Assembly: GCA_041739345.1 (NCBI GenBank)
Contig: JBGSNZ010000025.1
Span: 12,143 to 76,142 of the forward strand
DNA: 64,000 bases
DNA from: DIGJ01 sp041739345
Lineage (GTDB): Bacteria; Bacillota; Clostridia; Lachnospirales; Lachnospiraceae
Direction of reading: 5' to 3'
Below are positions 10,308 through 17,674 of this stretch, one piece after another; the stretch's first letter is position 1; each line of letters starts with the position of its first letter. The notes under the pieces are model-generated. The model worked only from the letters and a program-made list of their open reading frames with translations, was not told where the DNA came from and did not search any database. Made by a program: the position numbers and the translations under genes.

Positions 10308-10823
10308 ATGGCAAATAAAATACAATTTAAACGAGGAGTGAAAGCAAATTTGCCTACACTTAGTGTCGGTGAACCTGCTTTTACAACTGATACAAAAGAA
10401 TTTTTTATTGGGGACGGCACTACAAATATCAGGATTAAAGGGGCACAAGATATTAACGGTGATATGAAAACAAGTGTCTATGATACCACTATGAAACAAA
10501 CTGATGTGTATGCTTATGCAGATTCTAAAGTTGGTGATTTAACTACTCTTACTACTGGTAACAAGACTGATGCGGTAAGTGCTATTAAAGAATTAAATAG
10601 CGATTTACAGAACCAGAAGTTGTTGATTAATGGTTTTGTAGCAAGTGCAACTGTTTTTAATAAAGATGGTAGCATACTAGAAACGAATGACCTTGGTACA
10701 ATAGTAACAATATTTAATACAAACGGAAGCATAACAAAAGTGCTTTCTAAAGCTGACAGTAGTAAAATAACACTTACAACAATATTTAATCAAGATGGTA
10801 GTATAACGGAGGTGATTAGTTAA
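10308..10823 (+). CDS. Fibre-associated protein with Mtd-type N-terminal domain
   Basis: 171 residues. Residues 1-42 (FKRGVKANLPTLSVGEPAFT...FFIGDG) are nearly identical to those of the gene at 14328, while the remainder is unrelated. The C-terminal half contains three similar blocks (VFNKDGSI, IFNTNGSI, IFNQDGSI), which suggests a small beta-repeat shaft. A GGAGGGAG site precedes the ATG. The stop overlaps the next start by one base (TAATG), so the two are coupled. The conserved 5' end with a divergent 3' end is a typical point of modular exchange among fibre genes. Confidence 0.7.
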   Translation: MANKIQFKRGVKANLPTLSVGEPAFTTDTKEFFIGDGTTNIRIKGAQDINGDMKTSVYDTTMKQTDVYAYADSKVGDLTTLTTGNKTDAVSAIKELNSDLQNQKLLINGFVASATVFNKDGSILETNDLGTIVTIFNTNGSITKVLSKADSSKITLTTIFNQDGSITEVIS

Positions 10824-11659
10824 TGAGTTGGGCAGAAATAAAGAAAACAATTAATAGTAACTTAGGAAAACCTTTAGACACTCTTATGCAGGAGTTAAAT
10901 TTAAAGATTAATAGTAATATAAGTAAGCCACTAGATACGCTTATGCAAGAGCTTAATCTAAAAGTTAATAGTAATACTACCAAATCATTAAATACACAGT
11001 TAGATGAAAAGACTCTTGATATTAATGGCAGAATCGGTAACACTACTGACGGTGGAGGTGGAGTGAATACTGGAACTGTCATGGCAAAACTAAATGCGCT
11101 TCAAAATAGCGTAGCAGGTGTAAATGGTAGTGTAAGTAATGTAGCTTCACCGTATGGACGAGATGTTACATACTACAACAGCGAGATTAATAATATCACC
11201 GTATTGACTCCACTAGTTAATGTAATAGGAAATGGTTGTTTAAATGAAGTAATAATTGCTAGCACAGGAAATGAATACGTACCAAATGAACGTTTGCGCG
11301 TTATAATTGATGGAGTAGTTGTATATGATTGCTTATCACAGTACTATGGTTTTTATAGTCCCTACGGACAAATGCATTCTGGATTATTTCAAATTGATCG
11401 TCTCTATTCAGAGCCATATAAGTATAAGTCATCAAGAGGCGCTAAATATCCCTTGGAATATAATCAAGAAACAGATAGTATCTTACCTAGCAGAGTTGGA
11501 CCATTATCAAGCAATCTTGTCACAGACAGGGCTTTAGTAATATTGCTATCCACTCCATTAAGATTTAAGAATTCTCTAGTAATTGAAGCTCAGTCAGGGA
11601 GTGGACATGGAAGCGGAACTGCTCATACATTTTTACACGTTAATTATATGCTACTATAA
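10823..11659 (+). CDS. Putative tail fibre / receptor-binding protein with N-terminal 19-residue repeats
   Basis: 278 residues, translationally coupled to the preceding gene. The N-terminus holds three imperfect 19-residue repeats (INSNLGKPLDTLMQELNLK type), predicted helical. A Gly-rich hinge (DGGGGVNTG) follows, then a 150-residue beta-rich C-terminal domain with many Tyr/Ser residues. This layout (coupling stalk plus globular tip) suits a receptor-binding tip. In the duplicated cassette the same position is filled by an unrelated 272-residue protein (14745-15563). No specific family was recognised. Confidence 0.55.
   Translation: MSWAEIKKTINSNLGKPLDTLMQELNLKINSNISKPLDTLMQELNLKVNSNTTKSLNTQLDEKTLDINGRIGNTTDGGGGVNTGTVMAKLNALQNSVAGVNGSVSNVASPYGRDVTYYNSEINNITVLTPLVNVIGNGCLNEVIIASTGNEYVPNERLRVIIDGVVVYDCLSQYYGFYSPYGQMHSGLFQIDRLYSEPYKYKSSRGAKYPLEYNQETDSILPSRVGPLSSNLVTDRALVILLSTPLRFKNSLVIEAQSGSGHGSGTAHTFLHVNYMLL
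10850..11020 (+). repeat. Three in-frame 57-bp tandem repeats inside a fibre gene
   Basis: Units start at 10850, 10907 and 10964. Each encodes 19 residues of the pattern (I/V)NSN..KPLDTLMQELNLK. The first two are close, and the third is diverged. They can expand or contract without changing frame. Confidence 0.8.
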
Positions 11660-11673
11660 AGGAGGATTTAAAA

Positions 11674-11889
11674 ATGCCAACCATCGTAGAACAGTACACA
11701 GAAATAATTGATGGCGTGGAATACACAGTTGCGACATACTCTAATGACACTATTGTTAGAGAAGTAACACCCACAAAAACGTCAGAACCTATTGTAGAAG
11801 CTGTATTAACAAAGGAACAAGCAGCAATCTATAAAACAGAAGCAGATGTCGAATATCTAATATGTTTACAAGAAACAGGAGGAAAGTAA
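11674..11889 (+). CDS. Small phage protein, 71 residues, unknown function
   Basis: Acidic, soluble protein MPTIVEQYTEIIDGVEYTVA..., with an AAAGGAGG ribosome site. It lies between fibre and holin-region genes, a usual place for small accessory tail proteins. A degenerate match to its C-terminal motif (DVEYLICLQE versus NDIEYLIKGQ) can be read near 15635-15675 in the second cassette copy. Function unknown. Confidence 0.6.
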   Translation: MPTIVEQYTEIIDGVEYTVATYSNDTIVREVTPTKTSEPIVEAVLTKEQAAIYKTEADVEYLICLQETGGK

Positions 11890-11891
11890 AA

Positions 11892-12074
11892 ATGGCTTAT
11901 ACATGTATGAAAAAATTAATTACCATCAGTAATATTCAATTGGATAATGGATCCATTACGCAAGAGGAGTATGACTTAGAGAAGAAACAGTATTATAAGA
12001 AATTAGATGTATTCTTAGCTTGTAATAGACTGACTGCCACGCAGTATGAAGAGCTAATCGGTATGATAAGTTAA
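11892..12074 (+). CDS. Small phage protein, 60 residues, unknown function
   Basis: MAYTCMKKLITISNIQLDNG... The start at 11892 follows GGAGGAAAG two bases after the previous stop; an in-frame ATG 30 bases earlier overlaps the previous gene and has no ribosome site. The sequence Q-L-D-N-G-S-I-T-Q-E-E-Y-D suggests a short helical hairpin, as in small phage tail accessory proteins that precede holins. No function assigned. Confidence 0.6.
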   Translation: MAYTCMKKLITISNIQLDNGSITQEEYDLEKKQYYKKLDVFLACNRLTATQYEELIGMIS

Positions 12075-12382
12075 TTAAATCCGAGGTAAGTAGTTAATTA
12101 AATGATTGTTTATTGAGTTGATTACAGACAATCTGATCAAATTATTGGATTGTAGGAAGAATGTATATGACTATTACATAAAGTAACAAAACAATGAACT
12201 ACAATCAGGCAACAACTAAATAGTAATTAAAAGAGCTTAGGATTACGTGTCCTAAGCTTTTTTTGAAAAAATAGAGGCAAGTAACACTCGCACATAAGTA
12301 GCTTGCCTCACCAAATTAATGGATGAGAATATTATGTCATACTCTCCTACCATTTGCAATATTTGGAAGGAATGATGTAAAT
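12075..12382. other. Intergenic stretch, 308 bp, with one terminator
   Basis: A+T-rich, without a credible gene. It contains the terminator at 12234-12264. The bases 12265-12382 hold an in-frame extension of the next gene back to 12323, but no ribosome site supports it. Confidence 0.6.
12234..12264 (+). terminator. Strong intrinsic terminator ending the tail/fibre block
   Basis: AGCTTAGGA (12234-12242) and TCCTAAGCT (12250-12258) form a perfect 9-bp stem with a 7-base loop and a run of seven T. It separates fibre genes from the lysis genes. Confidence 0.85.
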
Positions 12383-12817
12383 ATGAAAGAGTTTTTACTT
12401 GAAAATTGGAGACATATTTTATGGTTGATTTTTTGCAGTGGACTTGTTATTGAAATAACACCACTAAAAGTAAACCCTATTACCTCAATTTTAAGATGGA
12501 TTGGGAAAAGATTAAATAAAGACATGGATGATAAAATATCTAAAATTGAAACAAAGGTAGATATGGTACAGTTGGATTTACACAATCACAAAGTTGAAAG
12601 TTGGCGCCGAGATATATTAAATTTTGCTGATTCCTTATCATTGGGGAAATGCAAAAGCAAGGAACAATATTTATACATAATTTCACTCCATGATAGTTAT
12701 GAAAAATATATAGAAGAACGTGGCCTTATTAATGGACAAATTAATTCAGCTTATGAATATATACAAAAGAAATTTAATGAATGTATGGAAAATAATAGTT
12801 TCTATACTGGAAAGTAG
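12383..12817 (+). CDS. Phage membrane-anchored coiled-coil protein (lysis-region)
   Basis: 144 residues. The start at 12383 is chosen from the GGAAGGAATG site; the in-frame upstream ATG at 12323 lacks one. One transmembrane helix (residues about 10-28, HILWLIFCSGLVI) is followed by a short coiled coil (DDKISKIETKVDMVQLDLHNH), then a helical domain. In the second cassette copy, the gene at 15790-16265 has the same layout (membrane helix, D-I-L-A-I-K coiled coil, helical end). The two are probably functional counterparts near the holin. Proposed role: holin-associated or second holin-like protein; unproven. Confidence 0.55.
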   Translation: MKEFLLENWRHILWLIFCSGLVIEITPLKVNPITSILRWIGKRLNKDMDDKISKIETKVDMVQLDLHNHKVESWRRDILNFADSLSLGKCKSKEQYLYIISLHDSYEKYIEERGLINGQINSAYEYIQKKFNECMENNSFYTGK

Positions 12818-12914
12818 GTTTCATGTCAACTGCGTAAACCAGAGATTGTAGCGGTACAACAATTTTTCATTACTTGTTTGTGCCTTGAACGAAGCGAAAG
12901 GAATGAGGAAACTT

Positions 12915-13226
12915 ATGAATTGGTCACAAATTATATTAACAGCCTTAGTATTCGTGTTTGGTTTTTTGGCTACTTATTTTAAAGCAGAAGGAAGCATTTT
13001 AACTAAGGTTTCCGAATTTATTGCAGAAGCGGAAGAAGAATACGCAAATACAGAAAAAGCTGGTAATTTCAAAAAACAATGGGTAGTTAATGAACTCTCT
13101 AAAAATATTCCTCTGTTTTTAAGAGGGATATTCACAGATGAAGTTCTTGATATTTTAGTCGAAAATGTATTTCACAGTATTCAAACCTATGCAAAATTAC
13201 AATTATCAAAACATTTAAATATCTAA
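12915..13226 (+). CDS. Phage holin, LLH-like family
   Basis: 103 residues. It forms the membrane lesion that lets the adjacent amidase reach the wall. One N-terminal transmembrane helix (SQIILTALVFVFGFLATYF) is followed by an amphipathic helix with AEEEYANTEKAGNFKK, characteristic of LLH-type phage holins. The ATG at 12915 follows GAGGAAA with good spacing; in-frame ATG 12903 and TTG 12885 are less well placed. A truncated homologue is at 16387. A terminator follows, then the amidase. Confidence 0.75.
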   Translation: MNWSQIILTALVFVFGFLATYFKAEGSILTKVSEFIAEAEEEYANTEKAGNFKKQWVVNELSKNIPLFLRGIFTDEVLDILVENVFHSIQTYAKLQLSKHLNI

Positions 13227-13233
13227 TCAATTT

Positions 13234-13264
13234 GAGGGTGTTTCTATATGAACACCCTCTTTTT
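13234..13264 (+). terminator. Terminator between holin and amidase (copy 1)
   Basis: GAGGGTGTT (13234-13242) pairs with AACACCCTC (13251-13259), followed by TTTTT. The same hairpin occurs in the second cassette at 16588-16617. Confidence 0.8.
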
Positions 13265-13285
13265 CATTAAAAGGGAGATGATAGA

Positions 13286-14044
13286 TTGGCATATACGCTT
13301 TATACAGAATTAGCACATGCTTTGAACCATGGTGCTGCGAGAAATACATCTGCCATTTTGTATATCGTAATACATTATACTGCAAACAAAAATGATACGG
13401 CAAAAGCAAATGCAAATTATTTCAAGACCGCTAACAGGAGAGCTTCCGCACATTATTTTGTCGATTCTACTTCCATATATCAAAGTGTAAATGACAATGT
13501 CATCGCATGGGCAGTCGGTGTTTCCAGATATTCTGATTGTGCGAAAACAGGCGGGGGATCTGTATATGGTAAAGTAACAAATTCAAATAGTATCTCAATA
13601 GAGATATGTTCCTCAAATGGAGCATTTGCACATGATACTCTTACAAATGCCGTATTATTAGTTCGAAAACTGATGAAGAAATACAATATTCAAATTACCA
13701 ATGTGGTAAGACACTTTGATTGTACAGGAAAGTATTGTCCAGCCTACTGGATGGGGTCTGTGGAAAATGAAGCTAAGTTTATTGCATTTAAAAACAGAGT
13801 TATAAAAGACACTTTTCCTAATATCTCCTCAACAACGATTCCGAGAATGAAGGTAAATACGTCTGGTGATACTCTTAATTGTCATAAAACAAAGGATTTG
13901 GATTCTCAAGTAATCGGTATGTTTAGAGATGGTAAGACCGTAAAAGTAATGGATAAAATCTCTTCTTCTATATTCAAAGTAAAAGCAACGGATACGGAAG
14001 GAAAAGAGATCACCGGTTATGTTGCTTCTAAATATCTGATGTAA
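13286..14044 (+). CDS. N-acetylmuramoyl-L-alanine amidase, endolysin (copy 1)
   Basis: 252-residue endolysin that cleaves the lactyl-amide bond between N-acetylmuramic acid and L-alanine in peptidoglycan. Residues 1-165 are an amidase_2 (T7-lysozyme-like) domain with zinc ligands visible: His in VIHYTA, then His and Cys spaced eight apart in RHFDCTGKYC. ASAHYFVD is also conserved. Residues about 185-252 are an SH3-like wall-binding domain (LNCHKTKDLDSQVIG...GYVASKYL). Start is TTG with GGGAGATGA upstream; the homologue at 16639 uses ATG at the same position. Holin lies upstream. Confidence 0.92.
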   Translation: MAYTLYTELAHALNHGAARNTSAILYIVIHYTANKNDTAKANANYFKTANRRASAHYFVDSTSIYQSVNDNVIAWAVGVSRYSDCAKTGGGSVYGKVTNSNSISIEICSSNGAFAHDTLTNAVLLVRKLMKKYNIQITNVVRHFDCTGKYCPAYWMGSVENEAKFIAFKNRVIKDTFPNISSTTIPRMKVNTSGDTLNCHKTKDLDSQVIGMFRDGKTVKVMDKISSSIFKVKATDTEGKEITGYVASKYLM

Positions 14045-14057
14045 TCACAATAATTAA

Positions 14058-14094
14058 GGGATAGTTGAGTGAACTCTTCTATCCCTGTTTTTTT
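14058..14094 (+). terminator. Terminator after amidase copy 1
   Basis: GGGATAG (14058-14064) pairs with CTATCCC (14079-14085), with an inner GAGT/ACTC stem and a run of seven T. It marks the end of the first fibre-lysis cassette. Confidence 0.8.
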
Positions 14095-14136
14095 GTTCTT
14101 ATTTCCACTCTATTGTTTCTGTTATCAGAAATCTTT

Positions 14137-14317
14137 TTCAAAAATTTCAGATGCCCCTGGCCGCTTCAAAGAATACCTGTTCTGCTTCCGGTAATGTACC
14201 AATTAGATGCAAATGGAAAACTGACGATGTAACTGGAGAATCAACAATCTTTGATGGTTCTGCAAATATATTTCTTTAAATACAACAATAACCGCAATAG
14301 ATAGTGGTACTTTCTAG
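14137..14317 (+). pseudogene. Remnant of a tail fibre gene (copy of 9277-10296)
   Basis: The segment matches two separate parts of the fibre gene. AATTTCAGATGCC...CTTCCGGTAATGTACC matches about 9656-9747. TTTGATGGTTCTGCAAATAT to TTTCTAGGAGGG matches about 10229-10300. About 465 bp between them is deleted, and the reading frame is broken by several indels. The intact stop context and the following ribosome site are kept, so the next gene is still expressed normally. Confidence 0.85.
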
Positions 14318-14327
14318 GAGGGAAAAT

Positions 14328-14744
14328 ATGTCAAATATACAATTTAAACGAGGAGTGAAAGCAAATTTGCCTACACTTAGTGTAGGTGAACCTGCTTTTA
14401 CAACTGACACAAAAGAATTTTTTATTGGGGACGGTACTACAAATATCAAAATAAACGCAGCACAAAATAATTCGAGCGTAACTACCTATACTACAACCAT
14501 AACTACAACATGGACAGGTACGACTGCACCCTATACACAGAGTATTTCAATACCTGGAATATCAGCAAGTGACACCCCTATCGTTGACGCTGTGCTATCT
14601 TCTACGCTTGCAACCGCTCAGGCAGAAGAATCCGCTTGGAATTGCGTCAGTAAAATTGTTACAGACGCAAATAAAATCGTTGTAACATGTAATAAGAAGA
14701 AACCGACAACTGCAATACCAATTCAATTAAAGGTGGTGAGATAA
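14328..14744 (+). CDS. Fibre-associated protein with Mtd-type N-terminal domain (second cassette)
   Basis: 138 residues. The start at 14328 follows AGGAGGGAAAAT. The first 42 residues are almost identical to the gene at 10308 (FKRGVKANLPTLSVGEPAFT). The rest is different: a Thr-rich segment (TTYTTTITTTWTGTTAPYT) and a beta domain ending in a basic KKPTTAIPIQLKVVR. This suggests exchange of the distal domain behind a conserved attachment module. It is followed immediately by 14745, with AAAGGTGGTGAG between. Confidence 0.7.
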   Translation: MSNIQFKRGVKANLPTLSVGEPAFTTDTKEFFIGDGTTNIKINAAQNNSSVTTYTTTITTTWTGTTAPYTQSISIPGISASDTPIVDAVLSSTLATAQAEESAWNCVSKIVTDANKIVVTCNKKKPTTAIPIQLKVVR

Positions 14745-15563
14745 ATGGGCGAATGTTTATTAGTAAGAAGAGGTGGTGGTACTTTCCTTAGCGGTTCTGA
14801 TGCAACACCCGATAAAGTATTAAGTGGAGTAACTTTCTTCTCTGAAACTTCTGATGATATTCAAGTGGGAAAGCTTCCAAACTTATCTGGGAAATTGATG
14901 AATACTAGCAAAGTGGTTGTAGATACAGTACATGGTACACAATTATTTTTAGAACAAGGTGCAGTTGACACAAATAGTAATATAGCTCTAAATAATCTTA
15001 TACCGATATACGTTGCGAATGGTGTTGTAATATCAAATGTAGGAAGTGATTCAACACATCCACAAGAAGTGCTAACAGGTACTTTTACCTCTGATGCAAC
15101 CGCAACATCAGCTGATATTGCAAGCGGAAAAACTGCTTATGTAAAAGGTGTTAAAGTCACAGGTAGTGGAAATCTTGAATGTCCAACAATTACCCATTAT
15201 GTTAGTGGTAATACTAATCCATTAGTTGCATATGCAGGCGATACTAATAATTGGCACTTATTTGGGTGTAATTATGAAGATTATTCGGATAATGAAAATA
15301 ATTGTTTAATTATTTGGGGAACATTATTTGGCGATCATAATACTACTATAAGTCCATTTATTCTTAAAAAATCAGAAACTAGAACATTTAGTGTATCATT
15401 TCAAGCTGGTACCCCCGAAGTAGATTTTATAAATGTTAATGGGCAGCTTTGGTTTCAAACAAGAAGTATTCTATCTACTACTCTTGGTATTTTGTTCGAT
15501 TTATATATTGGAACTTTTAAATATGTAATTGAAGAGAGTAGTGGAGATTTTGAGGAAATTTAA
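14745..15563 (+). CDS. Putative tail fibre / receptor-binding protein (second cassette)
   Basis: 272 residues. It starts MGECLLVRRGGGTFLSGSD and includes the motif SADIASGKTAYVKGVKVTG (around residue 125), seen in many phage fibre tips. The C-terminal domain is beta-rich with Trp/Phe/Asn residues (NNWHLFGCNYEDY, GQLWFQTRS) and looks like a small globular receptor-binding head. It occupies the cassette position held by 10823-11659 in copy 1, with no evident similarity. No named family. Confidence 0.55.
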   Translation: MGECLLVRRGGGTFLSGSDATPDKVLSGVTFFSETSDDIQVGKLPNLSGKLMNTSKVVVDTVHGTQLFLEQGAVDTNSNIALNNLIPIYVANGVVISNVGSDSTHPQEVLTGTFTSDATATSADIASGKTAYVKGVKVTGSGNLECPTITHYVSGNTNPLVAYAGDTNNWHLFGCNYEDYSDNENNCLIIWGTLFGDHNTTISPFILKKSETRTFSVSFQAGTPEVDFINVNGQLWFQTRSILSTTLGILFDLYIGTFKYVIEESSGDFEEI

Positions 15564-15789
15564 GCGTAATATATAATTTTAAAATTTGATCTATAAATAC
15601 TATAAGGTATCTATACTAATTCATTCAACTGAACCAAGAAAAGTAAATGATATAGAATATCTAATAAAAGGCCAGATTATAAGTCGCAGTACGTTGATAA
15701 TACGGTAGTTTACAAAACTGTACAGCATATCCTAAGAGCCTCTAGAACATCTTCAGGCTCTTTATCATAAATGAAAGGGCATAAATTAA
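15564..15789. other. Decayed intergenic stretch of the second cassette
   Basis: No intact gene. Around 15635-15675 the plus strand can be read VNDIEYLIKGQ, resembling the C-terminal motif of the small gene at 11674-11889, so this is probably its decayed counterpart. AAGAGCCT (15734-15741) and AGGCTCTT (15755-15762) form an 8-bp hairpin without a clear T-run. Confidence 0.4.
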
Positions 15790-16265
15790 ATGACTGAATT
15801 AGGCATAATGGTTTCAGAGTTGACACTAGGTCAACTTCTAGGAACCTTTTTTATTGTACTTGCTGTAATTTTTGTAGGTAAAAAAATCTGGGATAAGTGT
15901 CACAATTTATATATGTGTGCATTTAATAAAACATCCAAAACAATGAAACTACTAAGATGTTACAAAAGCATGATGAAGATATCTTGGCTATCAAGCAAGA
16001 CTTTAAAAAAAATAATGATGCTATGGTCGTTATTCTAAGGACTAACATAATTAACGAATGTAAGAAATTAGAAGGAACAACTTTCATTAGTGCATTAGAC
16101 TATGAAAACTTAGATGGTATGTTTAAAAATTACGAAAATCTTGGCGGCAATCATCTTATAACAAGACTACATAAATGGTTTGAAAAACTAAATGTGGTTA
16201 TTGATGAATCAGAAGAAAGTCCTGAGGAATGCAATTTATCCGAAAAACAAAATAAAAATAGCTAA
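15790..16265 (+). pseudogene. Frameshifted phage membrane protein (lysis-region, second cassette)
   Basis: The first frame (15790-16038) encodes an N-terminal membrane helix, GTFFIVLAVIFVGKKIW. The second frame (to 16265) continues with a coiled coil, NNETTKMLQKHDEDILAIK, and a helical C-terminus, NLGGNHLITRLHKWFEKL. Together they make a complete protein of the same plan as 12383-12817. The frames join at an A-rich stretch near 15924-15940, where a one-base indel restores the frame. A loss-of-function indel is likelier than programmed frameshifting, but the run could also be a sequencing error. Confidence 0.65.
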
Positions 16266-16386
16266 TCACAAAACAAAAATGGAAAATGAGTAAAAGAATT
16301 TATGATTTTTTTACTCAGCAAGTTTGTGTCTGCGCTGCGACCAAAACTTGAAATGCGTAAAATGCAGTACAGAAATGAGGAAACTT

Positions 16387-16572
16387 ATGGATTGGTCACA
16401 AATTCTATTAACAGCCTTAGTAATCGTGGTTGGTTTTTGGGCTACTTATTTTAAATCGGAAGGAAGTATTTTAAATAATGTTTCTGATTTTATTGCAAAA
16501 GCGGAAGAAGAATACGCGAATACAGAAAAAGCTGGCAATTTTATGGAAAATTGCAATTATCAAAATATTTAA
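16387..16572 (+). pseudogene. Truncated holin (second cassette)
   Basis: Encodes 61 residues matching the first half of the holin at 12915 (MDWSQILLTALV, AEEEYANTEKAGNF). It then has a deletion of roughly 120 bp, rejoining out of frame in the last codons (GCAATTATCAAAATATTTAA versus CAATTATCAAAACATTTAAAT). The second helix is lost. The ribosome site GAGGAAA is retained, so a short membrane peptide may still be made. Confidence 0.8.
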
Positions 16573-16587
16573 ATTTATAATCAATTT

Positions 16588-16617
16588 GAGGGTGTTCTTT
16601 ATGTTCACCCTCTTTTT
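16588..16617 (+). terminator. Terminator between holin remnant and amidase (copy 2)
   Basis: GAGGGTG (16588-16594) and CACCCTC (16606-16612), followed by TTTTT. It is the homologue of the hairpin at 13234. Confidence 0.8.
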
Positions 16618-16638
16618 CATTAAAAGGGAGATGATAGA

Positions 16639-17397
16639 ATGGCATATACGCTTTACACCGAATTAGCACATGCTTCGAACCATGGTGCTGCAAGAAACAC
16701 ATCTGCCATTAAATATATAGTATTACATTATACTGCAAACAAAAATGATACAGCAAAAGCAAATGCAAATTATTTCAAAACTGCTAATAGGAAAGCTTCC
16801 GCACATTATTTTGTGGATTCTACATCTATATATCAAAGTGTTAAAGACAATGTCATTGCATGGGCGGTAGGTGGTTCCAGATATTCTGATTGCTCGAAAA
16901 CAGGCGGCGGTTCCTTATATGGTAAAGTAACAAATTCAAATAGTATATCAATTGAACTGTGTTCCACGAATGGCGAGTTTGCACATGATACCCTTACCAA
17001 TGCTGTATTATTAGTTCGAAAACTGATGAAGAAATACAATATTGAAATTACCAATGTGGTAAGACACTTTGATTGTACAGGGAAGCATTGTCCATCTTAC
17101 TGGATGGGATCTGAGGGAAATGAAGCTATGTTTATTGCATTCAAAGACAGAGTTATTAAAAACAATTTTCCGACTATCTCCTCGACAACGATTCCTAGAA
17201 TGAATGTAAAAACGTCTGGCGATAATCTTAATTGTCATAAAACAAAGGATTTAAATTCTCAGGTAATTGGTAAGTTTAAAAATGGAAAGACCGTAAAAGT
17301 TATGGACAAAATTTCTTCCTCTATATTCAAAGTAAAAGCAACTGATACGGAAGGAAAAGAAATTACAGGTTATGTTGCTTCAAAATATCTGATATAA
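16639..17397 (+). CDS. N-acetylmuramoyl-L-alanine amidase, endolysin (copy 2)
   Basis: 252 residues, the same length as copy 1 and close to 90% identical by eye. It is intact with all zinc ligands (IVLHYTA; RHFDCTGKHC) and the SH3-like C-terminal domain. It starts at ATG where copy 1 has TTG, with the same AAAGGGAGATGATAGA leader. Substitutions are scattered (for example SDCAKTGGGSVYG versus SDCSKTGGGSLYG), so the duplication is old enough to have diverged while both stayed functional. Last phage gene of the window. Confidence 0.92.
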   Translation: MAYTLYTELAHASNHGAARNTSAIKYIVLHYTANKNDTAKANANYFKTANRKASAHYFVDSTSIYQSVKDNVIAWAVGGSRYSDCSKTGGGSLYGKVTNSNSISIELCSTNGEFAHDTLTNAVLLVRKLMKKYNIEITNVVRHFDCTGKHCPSYWMGSEGNEAMFIAFKDRVIKNNFPTISSTTIPRMNVKTSGDNLNCHKTKDLNSQVIGKFKNGKTVKVMDKISSSIFKVKATDTEGKEITGYVASKYLI

Positions 17398-17420
17398 TTA
17401 TGTAAATACATTTTTCTTAG

Positions 17421-17504
17421 GACAACATAATATATGAAAATAATCCAGTTCGAGTTATAGATGCATTTGTCAACTTTATTGATTTGGAGAAAATGGGTTT
17501 ATAA
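17421..17504 (+). pseudogene. Remnant of an IS1182-type transposase N-terminus
   Basis: Reads NNPVRVIDAFVNFIDLEKMGL then stop. This matches the conserved start of IS1182-family DDE transposases (HPVRVIDAFVDSLDL...GF). There is no start codon, catalytic part or terminal repeat. It lies between the last phage gene and the chromosomal permease genes. The remaining bases of 17398-17674 show only the hairpin at 17617. Confidence 0.65.
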
Positions 17505-17616
17505 GCTCTTATAACATCCATAGAACGCATGATATAATAACTTCACAATATCATCCGATAAGTTAATTTTTGCAGCAAATAGCAATCTGCAAATGCTTCC
17601 TCATTATCACTTTAAC

Positions 17617-17664
17617 AATAACCGCTTAACCATATACTTAAAAATGTATGGTTAAGCGGTTATT
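17617..17664 (-). terminator. 18-bp inverted repeat, terminator of the permease operon
   Basis: AATAACCGCTTAACCATA (17617-17634) is perfectly complementary to 17647-17664 with a 12-base loop. It sits ten bases beyond the stop of the minus-strand permease gene. Because it is symmetric it could also stop transcription coming out of the prophage. Confidence 0.7.
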
Positions 17665-17674
17665 AATTTCCCTT

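Larger units (their letters stand above)
1..17397 (+). mobile_element. 3' end of a siphovirus-like prophage (tail, fibre and lysis genes)
   Basis: A continuous plus-strand series of tail morphogenesis and lysis genes runs from the left edge to the second amidase at 17397. The order (tape measure, distal tail, tail-tip, baseplate, fibres, holin, amidase) is that of Gram-positive siphoviruses with long tails. Head, packaging, integration and replication genes are not in the window and would lie to the left. The right border is inferred: phage genes stop at 17397, and chromosomal permease genes on the other strand begin at 17675. No attachment-site repeat can be identified because the left end is missing. 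Several late genes are decayed, so the prophage is probably defective or in flux. Confidence 0.85.

Noticed and set aside
9277..15563. Diversity-generating retroelement, suggested by Mtd-type fibre domains
   Set aside because: Only the short N-terminal Mtd-like domain is present. No reverse transcriptase, template repeat or adenine-biased variable repeat was seen.
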